Of a DNA stretch of 64,000 nucleotides, positions 8,678-16,430 are shown piece after piece. Position numbers and translations under genes: made by a program. The stretch spans positions 372,001 to 436,000 of the forward strand of contig NZ_VDMS01000005.1 in the NCBI RefSeq assembly GCF_006346395.1, written 5' to 3'. Every line of letters begins with the position of its first letter. Positions within the stretch are counted from its first letter, which is position 1. The notes beneath the pieces were generated by a model. It did not search any database, was not told the origin of the DNA, and was given only the letters and a program-made list of their open reading frames with translations. Source of the DNA: Nocardioides plantarum. GTDB taxonomy: Bacteria > Actinomycetota > Actinomycetes > Propionibacteriales > Nocardioidaceae.

Positions 8678-9247
8678 ATGGTCATGGTCGAGCTCATTCC
8701 CGAGAAGGTCGGATCGTGGACCTTCGACGACCTCCAGGCGCTTCCTGACGAGTCCGCCTGGCGCTACGAGATCGTCGACGGGGCCTTGGTCGTGAGCCCC
8801 GGGCCGGCACTGCGGCACGAAGTGGTCGGAGAGCTCTTGCGAGGGTGCCTGCGACGAGTACTCCCTGCCCACGTCATCACGATCGGCCCGATGGCGGTGG
8901 ACCTCGAGCCCACCTACCGTCTGCCCGACCTCGTCGTGGTCGATCTCGAGACGGACGACACCACCAAGCTGGCGCCGGTCGATGTCCACCTGGCGATCGA
9001 GGTCGTCTCCTCCAGCTCGCGCACCACCGACCGCGTCACCAAGCCGGCCGAGTACGCCGCACATGGCATCGCGGCCTACTGGTGCGTCGAGACGACGCCC
9101 CACGTGTCCATCACCGCCTACGCGCTGCGAGACGGGGTCGACGTCTACACGGAGCTCGGTACGTGGGGTGCGGGGGAGACCCTGGTCGTCTCCGAGCCCT
9201 TCGACCTCGAGGTGGTCGTCGACGACCTCACCCCCGGCCGGCCGTAG
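8678..9247 (+). CDS. Uma2-family (DUF820) putative PD-(D/E)xK nuclease
   Basis: 189 residues. The core matches Uma2 proteins: W-x-Y-E-I-V-D-G near 30, LPDLVVVD (Asp), LAIEVVSSSS (Glu) and a downstream Lys in RVTKPAEYAAHGIAAYW, forming a restriction-endonuclease-like fold. The ATG follows AGGAGGCGGAAGG; a second Met two codons in is also possible. The family is abundant in cyanobacteria and actinobacteria and its biological role is unsettled. It is oriented with the LigD ligase gene 34 bases downstream, so a link to end joining is possible but unproven. Confidence 0.85.
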   Translation: MVMVELIPEKVGSWTFDDLQALPDESAWRYEIVDGALVVSPGPALRHEVVGELLRGCLRRVLPAHVITIGPMAVDLEPTYRLPDLVVVDLETDDTTKLAPVDVHLAIEVVSSSSRTTDRVTKPAEYAAHGIAAYWCVETTPHVSITAYALRDGVDVYTELGTWGAGETLVVSEPFDLEVVVDDLTPGRP

Positions 9248-9281
9248 CCGCGACAGGAGCCGCAACAGGCAGGATGGGCGC

Positions 9282-10256
9282 ATGCGCCCGATGCTCGCCA
9301 CCCACGGCGACCACGTCCCCCCGGGCGAGGAGTGGGCCCACGAGGTCAAGTGGGACGGCATGCGGATCCTCGCCGACTCGGCGGCGTACGGCGACCGCGG
9401 GCGCTACCGGCTGACCAGCCGCAACGAGAACGACGTGACCTCGGCCTGGCCCGACGTCGCCGAGGGCCTGCGCGAGATGCGCGGCCTGCGCCGGCGCGAC
9501 CTGCTGGTCGACGGAGAGATCATCTCGCTCAACGACGCCGGCCTCCCCGACTTCCGGGTCCTGCAGGAGCGGATGCACGTGCGTCGGGCGACCTCGGTGC
9601 AGCGGCTGGTGACCACGGTGCCGGTGACCTTCATGGTCTTCGACCTGCTCCGCCTCGACGGCGACGACCTGACCCGCGAGCCGCTGGCGACCCGACGCGC
9701 CCGGCTCGCCGAGGTGCTCGAGGGCTCGCCCTGGCAGGTGCCCGCGTCGTACGACGACGGCGCGATGCTCCTCGAGGCCACCCGGCAGCAGGGCCTCGAG
9801 GGCATCGTCAGCAAGCGCCTGTCCTCGCCGTACCGGCCGGGGGAGCGCAGCCCCCACTGGCTCAAGTTCGCGCACCGCTTCCGGGTGTCCTACGTGGTGG
9901 GGGGCTGGCGGCCCCAGGAGGGCACGACCGACCGGCTCGCCTCGCTGCTGGTCGGCGAGATGACCTCCGACGGGCCGGTGTTCCGAGGGCGTGTCGGCAG
10001 CGGTGTCGGTCCCCGCCAGAGCCGGGCGCTCGCCGAGGCCGTCGCCGGCCTGACCCGCGCCGCCAGCCCGTTCGTCGACGAGGTGCCCCGCGTCGACGCT
10101 TCCGGCACCACCTGGATCGAGCCGGTGCTCGTCGTCGACGTCGAGTCACACGGACGGGGGTTGTCGCGCCTGCGCCAGCCGTCGTACCAAGGAGTGCGCA
10201 CCGATCTGACCCCCGACGACCTCATCCCCCCACGCCCCACCTCGGAGGACCCGTGA
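9282..10256 (+). CDS. ligD: ATP-dependent DNA ligase (LigD ligase domain as separate protein)
   Basis: 324 residues comprising the nucleotidyltransferase and OB-fold domains. Motif I is EVKWDGMR with the adenylated Lys at 23; motifs VDGEI, FMVFDLLRLDG, EGIVSKR and HWLKFAH follow in order. It seals nicks and double-strand breaks in Ku-dependent end joining. Unlike mycobacterial LigD, polymerase and phosphoesterase domains are not fused; the polymerase is a separate gene 0.8 kb downstream. The ATG start is fixed by the conserved MRPMLA N-terminus. Confidence 0.95.
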   Translation: MRPMLATHGDHVPPGEEWAHEVKWDGMRILADSAAYGDRGRYRLTSRNENDVTSAWPDVAEGLREMRGLRRRDLLVDGEIISLNDAGLPDFRVLQERMHVRRATSVQRLVTTVPVTFMVFDLLRLDGDDLTREPLATRRARLAEVLEGSPWQVPASYDDGAMLLEATRQQGLEGIVSKRLSSPYRPGERSPHWLKFAHRFRVSYVVGGWRPQEGTTDRLASLLVGEMTSDGPVFRGRVGSGVGPRQSRALAEAVAGLTRAASPFVDEVPRVDASGTTWIEPVLVVDVESHGRGLSRLRQPSYQGVRTDLTPDDLIPPRPTSEDP

Positions 10257-10996
10257 AATCCCTAGTCGTGCTCGCCCTCGTCGCCGGCCTGCTGGCCGCG
10301 CCCGCCCCGGCACCGGCCGCCACCCCACCGGCCCGGACCGCCCCACCTGCCCAGACCGCCGAGCGGGCCAGCACCGCGCGGACCATCCACCTCGGCGGCG
10401 TGGCGGTGACGCTGCACTCGGGGACCACCCAGGTGGTCACGGTCAACCGCAGCAGCGGCCACCTGGCCCGGGTGTCCCTCTACCAGCGGGTGGACGGTCG
10501 GTGGCGCCGGCTCACGACCACCACGGACGGCCGGATCGGCTACGGCGGGCTGGTCCAGGGCTCGAAGCGGCGGCAGGGCACCGGCACCACCCCGCTCGGC
10601 ACCTACGCGCTGCCCTCGACGTTCGGCACCCACCGCCAGCGCTCCGACTGGGACCTCTCCCACCGTCTGATCCGCAGCGGCGACTTCTGGGTCCAGGACA
10701 ACGCCAGCGACTACTACAACCGCTACCGCAACCAGCGCGACGGCGGGTTCCGCTGGTGGCTGAAGGGGCACCCGGAGTCCTCCGAGCGGCTCACCGACTA
10801 CGGCAAGCAGTACGAGTACGCGATCGTCACCACCTTCAACCAGAGCCAGGTCCGCCACCGCGGGGCCGGGATCTTCGTGCACGTCAACGGCAAGGGCGCC
10901 ACGGCCGGGTGCGTGAGCGCGCCGTTGTGGTTCCTGACGTCGCTGTTCGCGCGCCTGGACCCCGAGCGTCGTCCGGTGGTGGCCATCGGCCGATGA
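10253..10996 (+). CDS. Secreted YkuD-type L,D-transpeptidase-like protein
   Basis: 247 residues: signal peptide (about 1-25, Ala/Pro-rich after cleavage), then a domain with GYGGL, GTGTTPLGTY and a C-terminal FVHVNGKGATAGCVS segment that fits the His/Gly-Cys active site of YkuD-fold L,D-transpeptidases (catalytic Cys in AGCVS). Such enzymes cross-link or modify peptidoglycan outside the membrane. The GTG start overlaps the ligase stop (GTGA), so it is translated with the end-joining genes although its role is unrelated. Confidence 0.85.
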   Translation: MKSLVVLALVAGLLAAPAPAPAATPPARTAPPAQTAERASTARTIHLGGVAVTLHSGTTQVVTVNRSSGHLARVSLYQRVDGRWRRLTTTTDGRIGYGGLVQGSKRRQGTGTTPLGTYALPSTFGTHRQRSDWDLSHRLIRSGDFWVQDNASDYYNRYRNQRDGGFRWWLKGHPESSERLTDYGKQYEYAIVTTFNQSQVRHRGAGIFVHVNGKGATAGCVSAPLWFLTSLFARLDPERRPVVAIGR

Positions 10997-11025
10997 GTCA
11001 CCGATGAGTCACCGATGAGTCCCCG
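10992..11025 (+). repeat. Tandem 11-bp repeat over a start/stop junction
   Basis: Three consecutive copies of CGATGAGTC[A/C]C cover the end of the YkuD gene and the start of the polymerase gene. The first two copies offer ATGs that run into a stop after four codons (MSHR); only the third copy opens the polymerase frame. Looks like slippage duplication of the original stop/start overlap. Confidence 0.85.
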
Positions 11026-11944
11026 GCGCGAGCCGCACCAGGGGGAGGAGCTGCACGTCGACGTCGAGGGGCGCACGCTCAAGATCTCCAGCCTCGATAA
11101 GGTGCTCTATCCCCGGACCGGCACCACCAAGGGCGAGGTGCTCGACTACTACGCCCGCATCTCCCCGGTGATGCTGCCGCACCTGCGCGACCGCGCCGTG
11201 ACCCGGATCCGGTGGCCGCACGGCGTGCAGGACCTCAGCTTCTTCGAGAAGAACGCCCCCGCCGGCACCCCGTCCTGGGTGCGCACCGTGACGGTCCCGA
11301 CCACCGGTCGTCGAGCCGGGCGGTACGGCGACGTCGAGAACGACACGCTGACCTTCCCGGTCGTCGACGACCTCGCCACGCTCACCTGGCTGGCCAACCT
11401 CGCCGCCCTGGAGCTGCACGTGCACCAGTGGCGGGTCGGGCGCAACGGACGTCCGCGCAACGCCGATCGCATCGTGATCGACCTCGACCCCGGCGACCCC
11501 GCGGGCCTCCACGAGTGCTGCCAGGTGGCGCTGCTCGCCCGTGACAAGCTCGCCGAGCGCGATCTCGTCGCCAAGCCCGTGCTGAGCGGCAGCAAGGGCC
11601 TGCACCTCTACGCCGACCTGCCCCGGCGGCTGCCCTCCGACGACGCCTCCGACCTCGCCAGGGCGATCGGCGAGGACCTGCAGGCCGAGCACCCGAGGCT
11701 CGTCACCGCGGCCATGGCCAAGGCCAAGCGCGGCGGCAAGGTCTTCCTCGACTGGTCGCAGAACGCCGGCTCCAAGACGACCGTGGCGCCCTACTCGCTG
11801 CGCGGCAGGGAGCGCCCGTACGCCGCCGCGCCAGTCACCTGGGACGAGGTCGCCGCCGGCGCCGAGGACCCGTTCGGCCTGGAGCAGCAGCGCTTCGACC
11901 AGGTGCTGGCCCGGGCCGAGGAGCACGGCGACCTGTTCGCCTGA
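11015..11944 (+). CDS. ligD: LigD polymerase/primase domain as separate protein
   Basis: 309 residues of the archaeo-eukaryotic-primase-like LigD polymerase family. The catalytic acidic pair lies in VIDLDPGD (D156/D158), and LSGSKGLHLYADL is the conserved nucleotide-binding segment. It adds (ribo)nucleotides at broken ends before ligation. The start ATG is the third of three near-identical ATGAGTC repeats; the other two cannot be used. Together with Ku and the separate ligase this makes a three-gene end-joining system without a visible phosphoesterase domain. Confidence 0.95.
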   Translation: MSPRREPHQGEELHVDVEGRTLKISSLDKVLYPRTGTTKGEVLDYYARISPVMLPHLRDRAVTRIRWPHGVQDLSFFEKNAPAGTPSWVRTVTVPTTGRRAGRYGDVENDTLTFPVVDDLATLTWLANLAALELHVHQWRVGRNGRPRNADRIVIDLDPGDPAGLHECCQVALLARDKLAERDLVAKPVLSGSKGLHLYADLPRRLPSDDASDLARAIGEDLQAEHPRLVTAAMAKAKRGGKVFLDWSQNAGSKTTVAPYSLRGRERPYAAAPVTWDEVAAGAEDPFGLEQQRFDQVLARAEEHGDLFA

Positions 11945-12024
11945 CCCGGGACGGGGCCCGTGTGGGCCGGATCACGGCGCCGGCGAGAGCCGTGGCGCAC
12001 GGCAACGGCGCCTCGACATGTTGC

Positions 12025-12041
12025 GACTGTTTAAGACAGTC
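12025..12041. promoter_or_regulatory. Perfect inverted repeat upstream of response regulator
   Basis: GACTGT-TTAAG-ACAGTC: 6-base perfect arms, 5-base AT-rich centre, 39 bases before the chosen ATG. The AT-rich centre stands out in this GC-rich context. A candidate operator, possibly autoregulatory. Confidence 0.5.
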
Positions 12042-12079
12042 TCCTGAGAGGACCCGGTCCACCCCCTATGCTCCTGCCC

Positions 12080-12775
12080 ATGGGCCATAGAGTTCTCGTC
12101 GTCGAGGACGAGGAGGACATCGCGTTCCCCCTCGTGCGGACGCTCGAGCGCGAGGGCTACGACGTCGGCTGGGTCGACAGTGGCCAGAAGGCGCTCGACG
12201 AGCTCGTGGCCCGCACGACCGAGGTGCTCATCCTCGACCTCGGTCTGCCCGACATGGACGGCCTCGAGGTCTGCAAGCAGGCCCGGGCAGCCGGCTACGA
12301 GGGCGCCATCATGATCGTGACCGCCCGCGCGGGCGAGCTCGACCGGGTGGTCGGCCTCGACTACGGCGCCGACGACTACCTCGCCAAGCCGTTCGGCCTC
12401 GCCGAGCTGCAGGCCCGGGTGCGGGCCCTGCTGCGCCGTACCGGCGCGGGCAGTGGTGCCGGCGGCGACGAGGCCGAGGGCGGCCTGCGCATCGACGTCG
12501 GTGCCCGCCGGGTCTACGCCGGCGACACCGAGGTCCCGCTCACGGGCAAGGAGTTCGACGTGCTGTCGATCCTGGCCGCCAACAAGGACAAGGTCGTCAG
12601 CCGGGGTCGCCTGATGGCCGACGTGTGGGACGAGAACTGGTACGGCTCGACCAAGACGCTCGACGTGACGATCGGCCGGCTGCGCCAGAAGCTCGAGAGC
12701 CAGGGCGTGACCGAGCGCGTGGTCGCGGTGCGCGGGGTCGGGTTCCGGCTCGAGGCCCCGGTCCCCGGGTCCTGA
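12080..12775 (+). CDS. OmpR/PhoB-family response regulator
   Basis: 231 residues: receiver domain (1-120) with acidic pocket VEDEED, phospho-acceptor Asp in LILDLGLPD, Thr in IVTARA and Lys in LAKPF; then a winged-helix DNA-binding domain (about 135-230) with LTGKEFDVLSIL and a GRLRQKLE recognition helix. No histidine kinase is adjacent, so it is an orphan regulator here. ATG 12080 gives the usual family N-terminus; ATG 12068 (four residues longer) is an alternative with a weak GAGAGGA about 20 bases upstream. Confidence 0.93.
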   Translation: MGHRVLVVEDEEDIAFPLVRTLEREGYDVGWVDSGQKALDELVARTTEVLILDLGLPDMDGLEVCKQARAAGYEGAIMIVTARAGELDRVVGLDYGADDYLAKPFGLAELQARVRALLRRTGAGSGAGGDEAEGGLRIDVGARRVYAGDTEVPLTGKEFDVLSILAANKDKVVSRGRLMADVWDENWYGSTKTLDVTIGRLRQKLESQGVTERVVAVRGVGFRLEAPVPGS

Positions 12776-12793
12776 CCCCGGTCGTGGCGCCGG

Positions 12794-13882
12794 TCAGCGC
12801 CCGGCGTAGAACCGCAGGTGCGCGGCTGCTGCCGCGTCCCAGCTGAACCCGCGGGCCAGGAGCCGGCCCGGCGCGGGGTCGGGCGGGTCGTCGAGCGCGC
12901 GAGCGAGCGCGGCGGCGATGGCGGCGGGGTGGGCGGCGTACGCGACCGCGTCGCCGAGCACCTCGCGCAGCACCGGCAGGTCACGGGCCACCACGGGGGT
13001 GCCGGCGGCGAGGGCCTCGAGGGCGGCCAGGCCGAACCCCTCGCGGGTCGAGACGAACGACAGCGCCGCGGCTTCGGCCACCAGGGCGGGGAGCGCGTCG
13101 TCGTCGACGACGCCCAGCAGGTCGGGTACGACGCCGAGGTCGGTGGCCCGGGTGTCGAAGGCCGTCCGGTAGTCGCGGTAGTCGAAGAGGGTCTCGCCGC
13201 CGGCCAGCACCAGGCGCAGGTCGGGGTGGTCGGCGCGCAGCAGGGCGAAGGCGTCGAGCAGGTCGAGGGTGCCCTTGCGCGGCTCGATGCCACCGACGGC
13301 GAGCACGTAGCGGCCCAGTCGCCGGCGCCAGCGCAGCCGTCCGACCTCGTCGAGCTCTCCTGCCTCGAACCGGTCGGCGGCGACCCCGTTGGGGATGACG
13401 GTCGGCGTGCGCCCCCACCCCTCCTCGACCTCGGCGGCCACCGCCGCGGAGACGCAGACCAGCGCCGCCGGCTCGACGACGGCGCGCTCGTGGCACGCGA
13501 CGAGCTCCGGGGTGGTGAAGGTGTCGAGGTGGTGCACCGTGCGCACGGCCGGGCCCGAGCGCAGCGCCGCGTTGGCGCTGAGGCAGTCCTGCGCGTGCAC
13601 GACGTCGTACGCCGGACGCGCGGGCGCGAAGGCGGCGCCCAGTACCTCGATCGAGCGCGCGATGCGGCTCCCGAACGGCTCGTCGGGCCCCAGGTCGGCG
13701 AACGGCACGGCGCGCACGGCCACCCCGTCGTCGACCCGGCGGAAGAAGCCGGTGTCACCGCCCCGGGCCAGGGTCCAGACGTCGACCTCGACGCCCGCCC
13801 GGACCAGCGCCTCGGCCAGCGCGAGCGTGTGCACGACCCCGCCGCGGGGCTTGGTCGAGTAGGTCAGCAGCGCGACCCTCAC
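12794..13882 (-). CDS. MSMEG_0565-family glycosyltransferase (GT4 type)
   Basis: 362 residues of GT-B fold. Visible features: GGVVHTLALAEAL near the N-terminus, VVHAQDCLSA, IPNGV before the C-terminal Rossmann domain, GGIEPRKGTLDLL, and the nucleotide-sugar signature EGFGLAALEALAAGTPVVA. The N-terminus MRVALLTYSTKPRGGVVH is typical of the MSMEG_0565 family, found at the end of Nit1C-type clusters. It is the last gene of a nine-gene minus-strand set. It implies a glycosylated product, but the acceptor is unknown. Confidence 0.9.
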   Translation of the reverse strand: MRVALLTYSTKPRGGVVHTLALAEALVRAGVEVDVWTLARGGDTGFFRRVDDGVAVRAVPFADLGPDEPFGSRIARSIEVLGAAFAPARPAYDVVHAQDCLSANAALRSGPAVRTVHHLDTFTTPELVACHERAVVEPAALVCVSAAVAAEVEEGWGRTPTVIPNGVAADRFEAGELDEVGRLRWRRRLGRYVLAVGGIEPRKGTLDLLDAFALLRADHPDLRLVLAGGETLFDYRDYRTAFDTRATDLGVVPDLLGVVDDDALPALVAEAAALSFVSTREGFGLAALEALAAGTPVVARDLPVLREVLGDAVAYAAHPAAIAAALARALDDPPDPAPGRLLARGFSWDAAAAAHLRFYAGR

Positions 13883-13900
13883 CGGACGGTCACCACCCGA

Positions 13901-14722
13901 TCACCGGTAGGCCGTCGTCTCGAGCTCGGCCAGGTGGTGCAGCACGCGCCGCGAGCGCGCGATCTCGGCCGTGACATCGACGGTCGCGACCGCGAGCCCG
14001 CCCTTGGCCGAGGTGCGGGCGAGCACGTCGCCGCCAGGCCCCACCACCTTGGCCTGGCCGAGGAAGCGCAGCGACCCGGTGGTCCCGGTCTGGTTGGAGG
14101 AGGCCCAGACGACCTGGTTCTCGGCGGCCCGGGCGCTGTCGTAGAGGTCGAAGAGCCGGGCCTGCCGGTCCTGCGGCAGGCGGTCCGCACGGTCGGTGAC
14201 CGACGCCGGCCACGCCGAGAGGCAGGCCAGCACCTGGGCGCCGTCGAGGGCGAGCGACCGGGCGGCCTCCGGAAAGGTCTTGTCGTAGTCGATCAGCATT
14301 CCCATCCGGCCTGCCGGGGTGTCGAACGCGGTGAACCGATCGCCCGCGGCGTAGGCGCGCGACTCGGCCGCCGGCAGGTGCACCTTGCGGTGCCGGCCGA
14401 GCACGCCGTCGCCGGTCAGGCACACCGCGGCGTTGTACGTCGCGCCGCCGGCGCGCTCGGCGTACCCCACGCACACGACGGTCGGGCCGGCCAGCGCGAC
14501 CAGCCGCCGCAGCTCGGGTGCGTCGTCCTCGAGCGGGGGCGGGAGGTCGTCGAGGTCGGGCTCGCGCAGGTCGGTGAGGTAGCCCCCGAGGGTGGCGTCG
14601 GGCAGCACCAGCACGTCGCAGCCGGCCTCGCGGGCGCCGTCGAGGATGCGCTCCACCTTGGCCAGGCCGCGGGTGAGGTCGCGGCCGAAGTGGGCGGCGA
14701 CGGCGCCGATGGTGAGGGACAC
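13901..14722 (-). CDS. Nitrilase-superfamily protein lacking catalytic Glu and Cys
   Basis: 273 residues with a nitrilase/carbon-nitrogen hydrolase fold, clearly a paralogue of the nitrilase encoded at 16431-17291. The usual catalytic triad is Glu-Lys-Cys. Here the Glu is Asp42 (LPDATLGGY against FPEACLGGY), Lys113 is kept (HRKVHLP), and the Cys is Asp145 (LIDYDKTFPE against LICYDKAFPE). It is otherwise full length and intact, so it is likely a selected pseudoenzyme, perhaps a partner or regulator of the active copy, or has other chemistry. GTG start 2 bases after the oxidoreductase stop. Confidence 0.88.
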   Translation of the reverse strand: MSLTIGAVAAHFGRDLTRGLAKVERILDGAREAGCDVLVLPDATLGGYLTDLREPDLDDLPPPLEDDAPELRRLVALAGPTVVCVGYAERAGGATYNAAVCLTGDGVLGRHRKVHLPAAESRAYAAGDRFTAFDTPAGRMGMLIDYDKTFPEAARSLALDGAQVLACLSAWPASVTDRADRLPQDRQARLFDLYDSARAAENQVVWASSNQTGTTGSLRFLGQAKVVGPGGDVLARTSAKGGLAVATVDVTAEIARSRRVLHHLAELETTAYR

Positions 14723-14724
14723 GT

Positions 14725-16005
14725 CTACACGGAGGCCGAGGTGCGGGCCGGCGAGCCTCGGAGCCCCGTGGTCCCCGTGATGCAGGAGGCGACGTGCTCG
14801 GCGTCGCGAGCGATGCCGAGGAAGCGGCCCGACCCCCACGTGTGCAGCCAGGGGAGCCCGAGGAAGTAGAGCCCGGGCACCGACGTGACGCCGCGCGTGT
14901 GCGTCGGCCGACCGTGCCCGTCGAAGACGCCGACCCCGACCCAGCGGTAGTCCGGCCGGTAGCCGATCGCCCAGACCACGCTGGTGATCCCGGCCCCGGC
15001 CAGGTCGAGACCGGTGGGGTCCGTGTCGGGTGTCCACACCGGCTCGTACGTCGACGGCGGCGGCGCCTCGATGCCCTGGCTCTCGATCCAGCGGTCGATG
15101 TCACGGCAGATCGAGTTGTACGTCGCGTCCGCCGAGTCGAGCGCGGCCGTCATCGTCGGCTCGAACGTGAGCGTCGACCCGCCCGGGACGTCGAGCCCGG
15201 CGAGCATCCCGTAGAGCCGCATCCCGTCGCGGGCGAAGGCGCGCAGGTCGATGTCGCGACCGCCGTCGCGGCCGGTGACGTAGTGGTTGGTCTTCTCACG
15301 GGCCGCGAGACCGCCGGGGTACTGCGCGACCACGGTGTCGTAGAGGCCCATGTCGCTCAGCCAGGTCATGCAGTCGCGCCCACGGTAGGTGCGGGCCACG
15401 CGCGGGGCGTCGCCGAGCGCGAGGTGGACCTGACGGCCGGCCAGGTGCAGGTCCTCGGCGATCTGGGCGCCGGACTGGCCTGAGCCCACGACCAGCACCG
15501 CCCCCTCGGGCAGCTGCTCGGGGTTGCGGTAGTGCGCCGAGTGCAGCTGGTGGACCGCCGGGTCGAGCGCACCGGCCCACGGCGGCACGATCGGGAGGTG
15601 GTAGCCACCGGTGGCCAGCACGACGTGGTCGGCCTCGATGGTCTGCTCGCCGTCCGGGCCGGACGTCTCGAGGACGAACCCGCCCCCGTCGCGCTCCACC
15701 AGCGACGTGACCCGGGTGTGCTCGCGCAGCGGGGGGCCGAAGGTGGCGACGTACCCGCCGATCCACTCGACCACCTCGTCGCGGGTCATGAACCCGTCGG
15801 GGTCCGGGCCGTCGTACTCGTAGCCGGGCAGCCGGCAGTGCCAGTTGGGCGTGACCAGGGTGAAGGTGTCCCACCGGCTGTCGGCCCACTCGTGCGCGGC
15901 GGTGCCGGCCTCGAGGACGACGTGGTCGACGCCGTCACGGGTGAGGTACCAGCTGGTCGACAGGCCGGCCTGACCGCCGCCGACGACCGCAACCGATGTC
16001 TTCAT
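14725..16005 (-). CDS. MSMEG_0569-family flavin-dependent oxidoreductase
   Basis: 426 residues. FAD-binding GGGQAGL near 9-15 and a second dinucleotide-binding VVGSGQSGAQIAEDL mark a flavoprotein monooxygenase of the YUCCA/FMO-like group. WGSGRFLGIARDAEHVA closes the protein. MKTSVAVV is chosen as start: it follows GAGGAGAGATC and its ATG overlaps the upstream stop (ATGA). In Nit1C-type clusters this enzyme probably oxidises an N-containing intermediate; the substrate is not established from sequence. Confidence 0.92.
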   Translation of the reverse strand: MKTSVAVVGGGQAGLSTSWYLTRDGVDHVVLEAGTAAHEWADSRWDTFTLVTPNWHCRLPGYEYDGPDPDGFMTRDEVVEWIGGYVATFGPPLREHTRVTSLVERDGGGFVLETSGPDGEQTIEADHVVLATGGYHLPIVPPWAGALDPAVHQLHSAHYRNPEQLPEGAVLVVGSGQSGAQIAEDLHLAGRQVHLALGDAPRVARTYRGRDCMTWLSDMGLYDTVVAQYPGGLAAREKTNHYVTGRDGGRDIDLRAFARDGMRLYGMLAGLDVPGGSTLTFEPTMTAALDSADATYNSICRDIDRWIESQGIEAPPPSTYEPVWTPDTDPTGLDLAGAGITSVVWAIGYRPDYRWVGVGVFDGHGRPTHTRGVTSVPGLYFLGLPWLHTWGSGRFLGIARDAEHVASCITGTTGLRGSPARTSASV

Positions 16006-16307
16006 GATCTCTCCTCGGGTGGCATGGGCGGCCACATCCGCACGACCTCGACCAGCTGGCCGGGGGAGTACGCCGTGGCGGCGCGGGCGATCTGCTCGGT
16101 GGTGGCGGCCGCCGAGGTGCAGGCGAACCCATACTTGGCCTTGACCCGGTCGCTGGCGATCTCGAGCGCGTGCGTCGCCCGCCGCACGAAGTCGGCGACG
16201 GCGTAGCTCCCGCCCTCGACCAGGTGGTCGTGCATCACCAGGGACGGCGAGTAGCAGTCCTGCTCGCGCCCGTCGGGCCAGCGCACCACGACGCTCATCT
16301 CAGGCAC
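16002..16307 (-). CDS. MSMEG_0570-family nitrogen starvation response protein
   Basis: 101 residues. The pattern VPEM...RWPDGRE..CYSPSLV..DHLVEGGSYAVADFV...ALEIASDRVKAKYGFACTSA matches the small MSMEG_0570-type proteins found with flavin oxidoreductases of this cluster. The GTG at 16307 reproduces the family's MPEM start; the longer frame upstream is repeat-derived. Contains two Cys residues that could act in metal or persulfide chemistry (inference). Coupled to the downstream oxidoreductase by an ATGA overlap. Confidence 0.85.
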   Translation of the reverse strand: MPEMSVVVRWPDGREQDCYSPSLVMHDHLVEGGSYAVADFVRRATHALEIASDRVKAKYGFACTSAAATTEQIARAATAYSPGQLVEVVRMWPPMPPEERS

Positions 16308-16316
16308 GGGAGCACC

Positions 16317-16393
16317 CCACGTCGGTCGAGGTGCGAGGAGCCGGCGCCACGTCGGTCGAGGTGCGAGGAGCCCCGGCGACGAGCCTCGAGACC
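16317..16393. repeat. Tandem 26-bp repeat with REP-like palindrome
   Basis: The 26-base unit CCACGTCGGTCGAGGTGCGAGGAGCC occurs at 16317-16342 and 16347-16372. The second copy continues to GCCTCGAGACC at 16383-16393, forming an imperfect inverted repeat (GGTCGAGG ... CCTCGAGACC) of the dispersed palindromic type seen between genes in Nocardioides-like genomes. It occupies the gap between the 0570-type gene and the nitrilase gene. Confidence 0.8.
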
Positions 16394-16430
16394 CCCGCAG
16401 CCGACAGGACCAGCCCACCCCGCACCCGGC

